A stretch of 64,000 nt of DNA from Pseudomonadota bacterium (GTDB lineage: Bacteria > Pseudomonadota > Alphaproteobacteria > Rhizobiales > Devosiaceae), in the NCBI GenBank assembly GCA_023391095.1, contig JAEWBN010000022.1, forward strand, positions 124,001-188,000, in the 5' to 3' direction. Position numbers and translations under genes: made by a program. Under the pieces are notes generated by a model. That model was not told the origin of the DNA and ran no database searches. It saw nothing but the letters and a program-made list of their open reading frames with translations. Shown piece by piece: positions 52,433 to 60,579 of the stretch. Positions within the stretch are counted from its first letter, which is position 1; every line of letters starts with the position of its first letter.

Positions 52433-53361
52433 CAGATCAGCCCCAGGCGAAGAAAGACATTGTCAGCGAGCAGTGCCAGGAACAGCACGAAGAGATAGCT
52501 CAGAGAAAAGGTGAACAGAGCACGCGCAGCCTTGCGCATGTCGGCTCCGGCCGGCGCGCGCCACAGGCGGACTGCCAACCAGATGAACCACGCGGCAGAG
52601 ATAACTGCGGCCACGCCATAGACCCAGCTGGACATGCCCAGAACCATGGGCAGCAAGCTTGAAAGCCCAAGCAGGACCGAATAGGCAAGGATCTGTCGAC
52701 GCGTTGACGCCTCACCCACAACATTGGGCATCATGGGAATGCCGGCTGCGCCGTAGTCGCTCTGCTTGTAGAGCGCCAGCGCCCAGAAGTGGGGCGGGGT
52801 CCAGAGGAAAATGATCAGAAACAGCGCAAAGCTTTCCCAGCTCAGCGTACCGGTTACAGCCGCCCAGCCAACCATGGGCGGGAAGGCGCCAGCGGCGCCG
52901 CCGATAACGATGTTCTGCGGCGTCGAGCGCTTGAGCCACATCGTGTAGACAACGGCGTAAAAGAAGATGGTGAAGGCCAGGAAGGCCCCGGCGACCCAGT
53001 TGGTGGCAAGACCGAGAAGCGCTACGGAGAAGGCGGAGAGGATGAGGCCAAAGGCAAGTGCCTCGCCGGGCGCGACGCGACCGGAGGGGATCGGCCGGTT
53101 GATCGTACGGCTCATTACCGCGTCGATATCGGCGTCATACCACATGTTGAGGGCACCCGAAGCCCCTGCTCCGATGGCGATGCAGGCGATAGCGATCAGG
53201 CCGATGAGCGGGTTGATACCCCCTGGGGCCACCAGCATGCCGACCAGCGCCACAAAGACGACCAGCGACATGACGCGCGGCTTGAGCAGAGCGATGTAGT
53301 CGCCTACCCGCGCTTCACCCGCCATGGCGGAAATGCCCCTGCTGTCGTCGATATAGGCCAC
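52432..53361 (-). CDS. ctaB: Protoheme IX farnesyltransferase (heme O synthase)
   Basis: Makes heme O, the precursor of heme A, by adding farnesyl to heme B. The 309-residue UbiA-type prenyltransferase has about nine helices and the two Asp-rich motifs: NMWYDADIDAVMSRTINRP and the second in the DY/GAAGIP region after LYKQSDYGAAGIPMMPNV. It is followed by coxF with a 1-base overlap; a stem-loop in the gap after ctaD precedes it. Confidence 0.97.
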   Translation of the reverse strand: MAYIDDSRGISAMAGEARVGDYIALLKPRVMSLVVFVALVGMLVAPGGINPLIGLIAIACIAIGAGASGALNMWYDADIDAVMSRTINRPIPSGRVAPGEALAFGLILSAFSVALLGLATNWVAGAFLAFTIFFYAVVYTMWLKRSTPQNIVIGGAAGAFPPMVGWAAVTGTLSWESFALFLIIFLWTPPHFWALALYKQSDYGAAGIPMMPNVVGEASTRRQILAYSVLLGLSSLLPMVLGMSSWVYGVAAVISAAWFIWLAVRLWRAPAGADMRKAARALFTFSLSYLFVLFLALLADNVFLRLGLI

Positions 53362-53378
53362 TGGTTTTCCTTGGTTAG

Positions 53379-53401
53379 TGCGGACCGCTTTGAGCGGTCC
53401 G
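53379..53401. other. Perfect stem-loop between ctaD and ctaB
   Basis: GCGGACCGCT, loop TTG, AGCGGTCCGC: a perfect 10-bp stem in the 61-base gap between ctaD and ctaB on the minus strand. It has no T-run, so it is likely an mRNA stabiliser or attenuator rather than a full terminator. It could let the oxidase subunit genes be expressed above the assembly-factor genes downstream. Confidence 0.55.
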
Positions 53402-53422
53402 CTGGTTTTGGTGCTCTAAGGC

Positions 53423-55117
53423 TTAGTGGGCCTTGGAGGACTCGATCTTGGGCAGGGTCGAGAACTGGTGGAACGGCGGGGGAGAGGACAGGGTCCATTC
53501 CAACGTCGTGGCACCATCGCCCCACGGATTGTCACCAGCCAGGCGCTTCTTCCGGAAGGCTTCCCAGGTTGCGTAGAAGAAAATGATCATCGCGACGAAG
53601 GTGATGTAGTAGCCGATCGAAGACACGCGGTTCCAGAGCGCGAAGGCATCCGGGTAGTCGATGTAACGGCGCGGCATACCGGCAAGACCCAGGAAGTGCT
53701 GCGGGAAGAAGATCAGGTTCACACCGACGAACATGACCCAGAAGTGCAGCTTGCCGAGGAATTCGGAATACATGTAGCCGAACATTTTGGGGAACCAGTA
53801 GTACCAGCCCGCAAAGATCGAGAACACGGCACCAAGCGACAGCACGTAGTGGAAGTGGGCAACCACATAGTAGGTGTCGTGCAGGGCACGGTCAGCACCG
53901 GCGTTGGCCAGAACCACACCCGTGACACCGCCAACGGTGAACAGGAAGATGAAGCCGATCGCCCAGAGCATGGGAATGCGGAAGGTGATCGATCCACCCC
54001 ACATCGTGGCAATCCAGGAGAAGATCTTCACGCCCGTGGGCACGGCGATCACCATGGTGGCAAATACGAAGTAGCGCTGGACGTTCAGGCTGATGCCGGT
54101 GGTGTACATGTGGTGAGCCCACACGACGAAGCCGACGAAGCCAATGGCCACCATGGCGTAGGCCATGGCCATGTATCCGAACACCGGCTTGCGGCTGAAG
54201 GTGGCCACGATGTGGGACACGATACCGAAGCCAGGCAGGATCATGATGTACACTTCGGGGTGACCGAAGAACCAGAACAGGTGCTGGTAAAGGATCGGAT
54301 CGCCGCCGCCTTCAGGCGAGAAGAAGGTCGTGCCGAAGTTACGGTCGGTCAGCATCATGGTGATGGCGCCAGCCAGAACCGGCAGGGCGAGCAGCAGCAG
54401 GAAGGCCGTGACCAGGACGGACCAGGCGAAGAGCGGCATCTTGTGCAGCGTCATGCCCGGGGCGCGCATGTTGAGAATGGTGGTGATCAGATTGATCGCA
54501 CCCAGGATCGAGCTCACGCCGGCGACGTGCAGCGAGAAAATCACGAAGTCGGTTGCCGGGCCAGGATGACCGACGGTGGAGAGCGGCGGATACGCGGTCC
54601 AGCCGCCACCAAAGCCCATGGCGCCCGAGGGTCCCTCAAAGAACATCGAGAGCACGGTCAGCAGCAGTGCCGGCGGCAGGAGCCAGAAGGCAATGTTGTT
54701 GATGCGCGGAAAGGCCGTATCCGGCGCGCCGATCATCAGGGGCGCGAAATAGTTAGCAAAGCCACCCATGGTTGCCGGCATCACGGTGAAGAACACCATG
54801 ATCAGCGCATGGGCGGAAACGAACACGTTGAACATGTGCTTGCCGGCATCGAGCGCGGCATCGCCATCAACGCCATAGGCCATTGCTGCCAGACCGTGGA
54901 AGATCTGGATGCCCGGCTCTTGGAGTTCAAGGCGCATGGCGCCCGACAGAAGACCACCGACCACACCAGCAAAGATCGAGAACACGAGATACATGATCCC
55001 GATGTCCTTGTGGTTGGTCGAATAGACCCAGCGGCGCCAGCCGGTCGGCGTGTGATGATCGTGACCGACATGGTCATGACCGGTGGCCTGGGCCTCGAGG
55101 TGCGCAGTATTAGCCAT
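53423..55117 (-). CDS. ctaD: Cytochrome c oxidase subunit I
   Basis: The catalytic subunit of aa3-type oxidase (564 residues, 12 helices), holding heme a and the heme a3-CuB site. The His-Tyr site is in FWFFGHPEVYIMILPGFGI, VWAHHMYTTG gives two CuB histidines, and HDTYYVVAHFHYVLS holds the heme ligands. The start with VGHDHHTPTGWRRWVYST is the usual N-terminus. It is 23 bases after ctaC. Confidence 0.98.
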   Translation of the reverse strand: MANTAHLEAQATGHDHVGHDHHTPTGWRRWVYSTNHKDIGIMYLVFSIFAGVVGGLLSGAMRLELQEPGIQIFHGLAAMAYGVDGDAALDAGKHMFNVFVSAHALIMVFFTVMPATMGGFANYFAPLMIGAPDTAFPRINNIAFWLLPPALLLTVLSMFFEGPSGAMGFGGGWTAYPPLSTVGHPGPATDFVIFSLHVAGVSSILGAINLITTILNMRAPGMTLHKMPLFAWSVLVTAFLLLLALPVLAGAITMMLTDRNFGTTFFSPEGGGDPILYQHLFWFFGHPEVYIMILPGFGIVSHIVATFSRKPVFGYMAMAYAMVAIGFVGFVVWAHHMYTTGISLNVQRYFVFATMVIAVPTGVKIFSWIATMWGGSITFRIPMLWAIGFIFLFTVGGVTGVVLANAGADRALHDTYYVVAHFHYVLSLGAVFSIFAGWYYWFPKMFGYMYSEFLGKLHFWVMFVGVNLIFFPQHFLGLAGMPRRYIDYPDAFALWNRVSSIGYYITFVAMIIFFYATWEAFRKKRLAGDNPWGDGATTLEWTLSSPPPFHQFSTLPKIESSKAH

Positions 55118-55140
55118 TTTGGTTTCCCCTGACCCTAAAC

Positions 55141-56061
55141 TCAGATTGCCGGCAGCACGGCAACGGCGGTGGCGTAGTCGCGGCTTTCGGTGAAGGCCGT
55201 GATGAAGGCTTCGTATTCTTCAGCGGTGACGACGCGCACGGCGATGGGCATGTAAGCATGGTCCTTGCCGCACAGTTCCGAACACTGGCCGTAGAAGATG
55301 CCGGTTTCGCGTGCGTTGAACCAGGTTTCGTTGAGACGGCCCGGCACCGCGTCGACCTTGATGCCGAAGGACGGAACCGCAAAGGCGTGGATCACACCAG
55401 TGGGGCTTGCAGTCACTTCAAGGCGCACGGTGGTGTCGACGGGAACGACAAGCTCGTTGTTCACAGCCAAAAGACGCGGCTGACCGGGCTTCAGGGCAGC
55501 AATTTCTTCTTCATTGAGCATGTTGGAGTCAAAGGCGACACCCTCATCCACATACTCGTAATTCCAGTACCACTGCTCGCCGGACACCTTGACCACAAGG
55601 CCTGGTGCCGGAACTTCGACTTCACCGAACGAGAAGATGTTCGAGCCGAGGTATTTGCGCTCGCCATCGGGCACGGTCATCTGATCGGTCAGAACGCCGA
55701 AGGAGGGGATGGCGATCACCACCAGCACCAGGATCGGCACCACGGTCCAGACCACTTCGATCAGCGTGTTGTGCGTAAAGCGCGCCGGGACCGGGTTGGC
55801 CTTGGCGTTGAAGCGGAAGATGATGACCAGCAGCAGGGCGAGAACAAGGATCACGATCAGCGTGATCGTCCACATCAGCGGACCGTCGTGGAAGGCCACG
55901 ATCGAGTCCATGATCGGCGTTACCGATTCCTGCAGGTGAATCTGGCCCGGCGCGGGATGACCCTTGCCAACCGTCTCCTGGGCGAATGCCATTGCCGGCA
56001 TCAGCGCCAGTGCGGCCGCAGCAGCGGCTCCCAACTTTCTTACGAACTGCCCGGTCACCAT
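55141..56061 (-). CDS. ctaC: Cytochrome c oxidase subunit II
   Basis: Subunit II accepts electrons from cytochrome c at CuA. The 306 residues have a signal peptide (to MAFA), two membrane helices (about 62-82 and 101-119), and a periplasmic cupredoxin domain with the CuA site: His225, Cys260 and Cys264 in QCSELCGKDHAYM, His268 and Met271. It is the first gene of the cta operon; a CRP/FNR-like palindrome lies about 105-120 bases upstream. Confidence 0.98.
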   Translation of the reverse strand: MVTGQFVRKLGAAAAAALALMPAMAFAQETVGKGHPAPGQIHLQESVTPIMDSIVAFHDGPLMWTITLIVILVLALLLVIIFRFNAKANPVPARFTHNTLIEVVWTVVPILVLVVIAIPSFGVLTDQMTVPDGERKYLGSNIFSFGEVEVPAPGLVVKVSGEQWYWNYEYVDEGVAFDSNMLNEEEIAALKPGQPRLLAVNNELVVPVDTTVRLEVTASPTGVIHAFAVPSFGIKVDAVPGRLNETWFNARETGIFYGQCSELCGKDHAYMPIAVRVVTAEEYEAFITAFTESRDYATAVAVLPAI

Positions 56062-56382
56062 ATACCCCCTATCGACATGTTCTGGCGGCTGGCCACGAGG
56101 AATGAGGGGGTTTTACAGCGGCATAGCTAACGCCGCCCCGACTCAACCTCGGAGCGCAAATCTGTTTTGACCTAAATCACATTGCTTTGGCGGAGTCTAT
56201 TGGAGCCCTGGCGGCATGTGCTGCGGCAAATTGCTGCCCGGCTGCGCCGATGCGCCTCACGAGCGCCGCAGTTTTTGCCCAGAACCTGCGCAAATCCGGT
56301 GCTTTGGTTGACAGGACCGGACCTCTGACGGAAACAAACACATCTGCAGGGGCTAGCCCGATTCGGCAGGAGATTTGATAGA
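56062..56382. other. 321-base divergent intergenic region (ctaC / ialB)
   Basis: No gene is apparent. The region holds the promoters of the oxidase operon and of ialB, and the TTTGA-N6-TCACA palindrome listed separately. A TTGACA at 56308-56313 lies about 70 bases before ialB but has no convincing -10 at the right spacing. Confidence 0.6.
56166..56181. promoter_or_regulatory. CRP/FNR-family-like binding site upstream of ctaC
   Basis: TTTGA-CCTAAA-TCACA (read on the minus strand: TGTGA-N6-TCAAA) is 9 of 10 to a CRP-type palindrome and 8 of 10 to an FNR/FixK-type TTGAT-N4-ATCAA. It is about 105-120 bases upstream of ctaC. Oxygen- or cAMP-responsive control of an aa3 oxidase operon would be sensible, but this is inference from one site. 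Confidence 0.4.
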
Positions 56383-56886
56383 GTGATGGTCTTGGCAAAG
56401 CGGCTTTTGATGCTGGGCGCCCTTGCAATGGGGCTGATTGCCCCTCCTGCCATGGCACAGGGCACGATCAAGGGCGAATACGGCGACTGGCAGATGAGCT
56501 GCGATACGCCGCCCGGTGCAAGTTTCGAGCAATGCGCCATCATCCAGAACGTTCTGGCCGAAGATCAGCCCAATGTCGGCCTGTCGGTCATCGTGCTGCG
56601 CACCGCCGACCGGGAAGCGCGCCTGCTTCGCGTGCTGGCGCCGCTCGGCGTGCTGCTACCCAATGGACTGGGTCTCAATATCGATGGCACGGATATGGGC
56701 CGGGTGGCCTTTGTGCGCTGCCTGCCCAATGGCTGCATTGCCGAGGTTGAGCTGGACGATGACCTCGTGAGCCTGCTGTCGGAAGGCACGTCGGCCATTT
56801 TTGTCGTCTTCCGTACTCCGGAAGAGGGCGTGGGCATCCCGGTATCGCTTGAAGGGTTTTCCGAGGGCTTTGCCGCTCTCCCCTAA
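56383..56886 (+). CDS. Invasion-associated locus B (IalB) family periplasmic protein
   Basis: A 167-residue exported IalB-family protein. Signal peptide of about 25 residues (LLMLGALAMGLIAPPAMA), then the IalB hallmark GEYGDWQMSC and a four-cysteine pattern (SCDTPPGASFEQCAI, FVRCLPNGCIAEV). AGGAG lies 10 bases before the GTG at 56383 and 13 before an in-frame ATG at 56386; either can be the start. The family was named for Bartonella invasion but is widespread in free-living Rhizobiales, with no known activity. A PilZ gene follows after 15 bases. Confidence 0.9.
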   Translation: MMVLAKRLLMLGALAMGLIAPPAMAQGTIKGEYGDWQMSCDTPPGASFEQCAIIQNVLAEDQPNVGLSVIVLRTADREARLLRVLAPLGVLLPNGLGLNIDGTDMGRVAFVRCLPNGCIAEVELDDDLVSLLSEGTSAIFVVFRTPEEGVGIPVSLEGFSEGFAALP

Positions 56887-56901
56887 AGGCTGGAGAAAAA
56901 G

Positions 56902-57147
56902 ATGAGCGACGACAACCGCGCCGCGCCGCGTCAGCGGACGCTCAAGGGTGGCAAGATCGTGCTCAACGACGGCTTTTCGACCATCGACTGCACAGTCCGC
57001 AATCTCTCGGCTACTGGTGCCAGGCTCGACGTGGCCAGCATCATCGGCATCCCCTCACAGTTTCGCCTCGCCATGAATGACGGGCGCGACTTTTCCTGCG
57101 AAACCGCATGGCGGACCGAGACCGCCATCGGCGTCAAGTTCGTCTAA
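56902..57147 (+). CDS. PilZ domain protein (c-di-GMP receptor)
   Basis: An 81-residue single-domain PilZ protein. The c-di-GMP binding motifs are present: RxxxR as RAAPR near the N-terminus, and D/N-x-S-x-x-G as NLSATG, spaced as in binding members. It lies 15 bases after the ialB gene, with GGAGAAAAAG before the ATG. It may read the c-di-GMP level set by enzymes such as the phosphodiesterase at 43529-46408; its output partner is unknown. Confidence 0.9.
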   Translation: MSDDNRAAPRQRTLKGGKIVLNDGFSTIDCTVRNLSATGARLDVASIIGIPSQFRLAMNDGRDFSCETAWRTETAIGVKFV

Positions 57148-57185
57148 CCAATCCAGCGCCAGTTTCTTCCCGACGCAGAAAAAAA

Positions 57186-57213
57186 GCCGGGCGCATGCTG
57201 TGCATGACCCGGC
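57186..57213 (+). terminator. Terminator-like hairpin after the PilZ gene
   Basis: GCCGGG and CCCGGC arms enclose a second small stem (ATGC/GCAT), preceded by a run of A and followed by AAGTTTTC. It probably ends the ialB-pilZ transcript. Confidence 0.6.
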
Positions 57214-57350
57214 AAGTTTTCAGGAAACAGGACCGGCGGCAAAACCGGCCCGGGCGGGACTGACCCAAAGGATCAGCCCTGGAGATGGCACGAGCACTCA
57301 TCGTGTTCGAACCAACGCGTGTGCGGCCGCCACGAACGGCCGAAACTGAA

Positions 57351-57614
57351 TTAGAGGCGTGCGCTCCGGGCGCGCGCCGCATTGAGGATCATGCCGGGAG
57401 TCCGCCCATTTTCGGAGGCCATGGCATCGGCGATGTCGTTGCGCGAAATGCCGAGGTCGCGCAGCCTGTGCCCATCCAGCTCCAGAAGAGCATTGAGGGC
57501 CACCCGACGGTCACGATTGCGCTTTGCCTGTACAATCCAAGCAAAGACTGCACCAATGGGACGCGCAGGCGAGCCGGCCGCGACTGACCGCTCGCCGGGA
57601 AGCGAGAGAGCCAT
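57351..57614 (-). CDS. DUF1127 domain small protein
   Basis: An 87-residue protein with the DUF1127 (YjiS-like) core: RRVALNALLELDGHRLRDLGISRNDI, preceded by an Ala/Pro-rich lead. DUF1127 proteins are small, arginine-rich, often RNA-binding regulators in alphaproteobacteria; some affect phosphate or carbon metabolism, but this one's role is unknown. The region between it and the PilZ gene (57148-57350) otherwise holds only the terminator-like hairpin. Confidence 0.88.
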   Translation of the reverse strand: MALSLPGERSVAAGSPARPIGAVFAWIVQAKRNRDRRVALNALLELDGHRLRDLGISRNDIADAMASENGRTPGMILNAARARSARL

Positions 57615-57763
57615 TTTGATCTCCAGATGTCAGGGGTGACGCTAGGGGAGGCCAGCGTCCCGATGCGACGCTCACATCGGATGTCATGGAGATAACGCGC
57701 TGGACATCCATTCGTCTAACAAATAGATTTCATCCATTCGATCAGAATACGTGATGGGCAGAC

Positions 57764-58651
57764 ATGGCCACCCCGCTTGACCTGGACCAGCTGCAAAGCT
57801 TTTGCGCGATTGCCGACTGCGGCAGCTTCACCGAAGCGGCGCGGCGCGTGAACAAGACGCAGTCCGCCGTCTCCATGCAGATCAAGCGCCTCGAGGAACG
57901 CCTGGGCCATACCCTTTTTTCCCGAGAGGGGCGGTCGGTCACTCTCACCCATCACGGTGAAGTGCTGTATGAGCGCGCCCGCAAGATGCTGCGCACCAAT
58001 GCCGAAATTCTCGATCACTTCAACGATGGCGACCTTGCAGGCTCGATCCGCTTCGGCGTGCCGGATGACTATGCCGTACGCTTGCTTCCTGTGATCCTTT
58101 CGAGCTTCCAGCGCACCCATCCCCGCATTGCCGTCGATGTGTCCTGCATGGCTTCCGAGCAACTGCTGGAAGGGATGAAGGCCGGTCGCTACGACCTCAT
58201 CGTCTTCACGCAAGGCACCGACCAAAATTTCGGCGAGCTGTTTCGCACCGAAAAGATGTTCTGGGTGGCCAGCCATGGCGGTCGCGCCCTCGCTTCGACG
58301 CCGCTGGCGATAGCCTGCGGCCCGCAATGCTGCATCTGGCGCAAGGATGCGCTGGAGGCACTTGAGCGCAGCAATCGGGATTATCGTGTCGCCTATACGT
58401 CGTCCAATGCCACGGCCATATCGTCAGCTGTGCTATCGGACCTGGCGGTCGGATTCCTGCCGGAAAGCGCCCTCCAGCCGGGCATGCGCGTGGTCAGCGA
58501 CGATCAGGACCTGCCGCGGCTTGCCGATGCACAGATTGCCCTCATGCGCGCCAGCCATGCCTATGGCGGGATCTATGACGCCCTTGCCAACCATATCGTG
58601 CAATCCATGGGCAATCTTGAACAACCTACCGTCTCCGAAGCGGCCGAGTAG
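57764..58651 (+). CDS. LysR family transcriptional regulator
   Basis: A 295-residue LysR regulator. The N-terminal winged helix-turn-helix is DLDQLQSFCAIADCGSFTEAARRVNKTQSAVSMQIKRLEERLG-like (residues 4-47), followed by the substrate-binding domain with GSIRFGVPDDYAVRLLPVILSSF. The effector is unknown. LysR regulators usually control a divergent neighbour; here the divergent neighbour is the small DUF1127 gene, so the pair might be functionally linked. It is followed 43 bases later by xseA in the same direction. Confidence 0.95.
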   Translation: MATPLDLDQLQSFCAIADCGSFTEAARRVNKTQSAVSMQIKRLEERLGHTLFSREGRSVTLTHHGEVLYERARKMLRTNAEILDHFNDGDLAGSIRFGVPDDYAVRLLPVILSSFQRTHPRIAVDVSCMASEQLLEGMKAGRYDLIVFTQGTDQNFGELFRTEKMFWVASHGGRALASTPLAIACGPQCCIWRKDALEALERSNRDYRVAYTSSNATAISSAVLSDLAVGFLPESALQPGMRVVSDDQDLPRLADAQIALMRASHAYGGIYDALANHIVQSMGNLEQPTVSEAAE

Positions 58652-58694
58652 CGCCGCCTCTTGACCCGAAGGGCCATTTCTTTCACCACAGGGC

Positions 58695-60308
58695 ATGGCT
58701 GAACTCCTCACCAATGCCGCCGAATTTACCGTTTCCGAAATTGCCCAGGCGGTTAAGCGCACCGTCGAGGACGAGTTCGGACATGTGCGCGTGCGCGGCG
58801 AAATTTCCGGCTTTCGCGGCCAGCACTCTTCCGGTCACGCCTATTTCACCCTCAAGGACGACGCCGCTTCCATCGACGCCGTGGTCTGGAAGGGCAATTA
58901 CGCCCGCCTGACGTTCAAGCCGGAAGATGGGCTGGAAGTCATTGCCACGGGGCGCCTGACGACCTTTCCGCGTTCATCCAAATACCAGATCGTCATCGAC
59001 AATATCGAGCCGGCAGGTGCGGGTGCGCTGATGGCCTTGCTTGAGGAGCGCCGGAAAAAGCTCCTCGCCGAAGGCCTTTTTGCGCGCGAGCGTAAGCGGC
59101 CCCTGCCCTATCTGCCGCGCGTCATCGGCGTCATCACTTCACCGACCGGGGCCGTGATCCGCGATATTCTGCATCGCCTTGACGACCGCTTCCCCAGCCA
59201 TGTCCTGGTCTGGCCGGTCCGCGTTCAGGGCGACACCTGCGCACCCGAAGTCGTCAACGCCATCGAAGGCTTCAACGCTCTCCTTCCCGGGGGCACCATC
59301 CCCCGCCCCGACCTTCTGATCGTGGCGCGCGGCGGCGGCTCCATCGAAGACCTCTGGGGCTTTAACGAAGAAGCGGTCGTTCGCGCGGTTGCCGGATCCG
59401 ATATCCCGGTGATTTCGGCCGTAGGCCACGAGACGGACACGACGCTGGTGGACTACGCCTCGGACATGCGGGCGCCCACGCCGACTGCCGCAGCGGAGGC
59501 AGCCGTGCCCGTGCGCGCCGAACTCATCGCCTATGTCGAGGATCAGGGCAGTCGCCAGCGACAGGCCGCCCGCCGCAGCCTTGCGGTCCTGCGGGACCGG
59601 CTGCGCGCTGCCGGGGCCGGCCTTCCGCGCGCCTCAGACCTCGTCGCTACGCAGCGCCAAAGCCTCGACCTTGCCGCCAGCCAATTGTCAGGCGCCCTGC
59701 GCCACTTCGTGCAGACCCGGCGGATGCGTTTTTCTAATCTGGCGGCGACGGTGCAACCGCGGCTGGTTCGCCAGCAGCAGGCCGAGCGTGGGCGACATCT
59801 TCTGGTCCTGGAGCAGCGCGCGGAGACGGCGCTTTGCAAGTCGGTGGAGCGGGCCCGGCTCACTTATGATCCACTGGCACGACACCTGCCGCGGTCCGTC
59901 TTCACCTCATTGGAACGCAAGCAGGGTGGCCTCGCGCGCATCGCACCGCGCCTTAGTCCCCAACCGCTCCAAGCCGAAATCCGGCAGGCTCGCGGGGCGC
60001 TCGACCCTGTCGCGCGTCGGCTTGGTGCGGCCAGCACGCAGATCGTGCCGCAGCGTCGGCTGGTCGTCAGTCAGTTCGCCAAGCTCATGGATACGCTAAG
60101 CTATCGCAATGTCCTGGCGCGCGGATATGCGCTGGTCCAGGATGCCGAGGGCTCGCTCGTAACCGACGCTGCAAGTCTCAAGCCCGGGGCCCAGCTTCAC
60201 ATCACTCTGGCAAAGGGTGAGGTGGATGCCCATGTCAGTGGCGCCCCGCCGGCTCGCCGCAAGCCGAGCAAGTCGGGCGACGATGAAACGCAGGAGAGCC
60301 TCTTTTGA
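58695..60308 (+). CDS. xseA: Exodeoxyribonuclease VII large subunit
   Basis: Exo VII degrades single-stranded DNA from both ends and limits recombination intermediates. The 537 residues begin with the OB-fold domain (FTVSEIAQAVKRTVEDEFG, RVRGEISGF), followed by the catalytic core with PYLPRVIGVITSPTGAVIRDIL, DLLIVARGGGSIEDLWGFNEE and ISAVGHETDTTLVDYASD, then a long coiled-coil region and the conserved C-terminal SYRNVLARGYALVQD. The small subunit xseB is not here. The DUF2093 and LpxB-related genes follow. Confidence 0.97.
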   Translation: MAELLTNAAEFTVSEIAQAVKRTVEDEFGHVRVRGEISGFRGQHSSGHAYFTLKDDAASIDAVVWKGNYARLTFKPEDGLEVIATGRLTTFPRSSKYQIVIDNIEPAGAGALMALLEERRKKLLAEGLFARERKRPLPYLPRVIGVITSPTGAVIRDILHRLDDRFPSHVLVWPVRVQGDTCAPEVVNAIEGFNALLPGGTIPRPDLLIVARGGGSIEDLWGFNEEAVVRAVAGSDIPVISAVGHETDTTLVDYASDMRAPTPTAAAEAAVPVRAELIAYVEDQGSRQRQAARRSLAVLRDRLRAAGAGLPRASDLVATQRQSLDLAASQLSGALRHFVQTRRMRFSNLAATVQPRLVRQQQAERGRHLLVLEQRAETALCKSVERARLTYDPLARHLPRSVFTSLERKQGGLARIAPRLSPQPLQAEIRQARGALDPVARRLGAASTQIVPQRRLVVSQFAKLMDTLSYRNVLARGYALVQDAEGSLVTDAASLKPGAQLHITLAKGEVDAHVSGAPPARRKPSKSGDDETQESLF

Positions 60309-60357
60309 TCGGCCGCTGCGCCCTTTATAGAATTGCCGCGACGGTCTGGAGCGCGTG

Positions 60358-60579
60358 ATGAACATCTTCGACAAGGGCTTTTCTCCCGCCGAGGCGACCC
60401 TGAAATATCTCGATGGCGACTATGTCGTCCTCAAGCAGGGCACGTTTGTGCGCTGCGCCATCACCGGCAAACCCATTCCGCTCGAAGAGCTGTTCTATTG
60501 GAGCGTCGATCGGCAGGAAGCCTATGTCGATGCGGTCGCCGCCCATACGGCTTTCGAGCGTTTCGGCCGGGGCGAATGA
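60358..60579 (+). CDS. DUF2093 domain protein
   Basis: A 73-residue protein: NIFDKGFSPAEATLKYLDGDYVV and LKQGTFVRCAITGKPIPLEELFYW are the DUF2093 core, conserved in Rhizobiales. GGAG is 6 bases before the ATG at 60358; a GTG 3 bases before is possible. It may bind metal or nucleic acid, but nothing is known. The stop overlaps the next start (ATGA), so it is translationally coupled to the LpxB-related gene. Confidence 0.88.
   Translation: MNIFDKGFSPAEATLKYLDGDYVVLKQGTFVRCAITGKPIPLEELFYWSVDRQEAYVDAVAAHTAFERFGRGE

Noticed and set aside
53426..55132. A 568-codon plus-strand frame opposite ctaD
   Set aside because: It is antisense to ctaD, has a His/Glu/Arg-rich composition and no recognisable domain.
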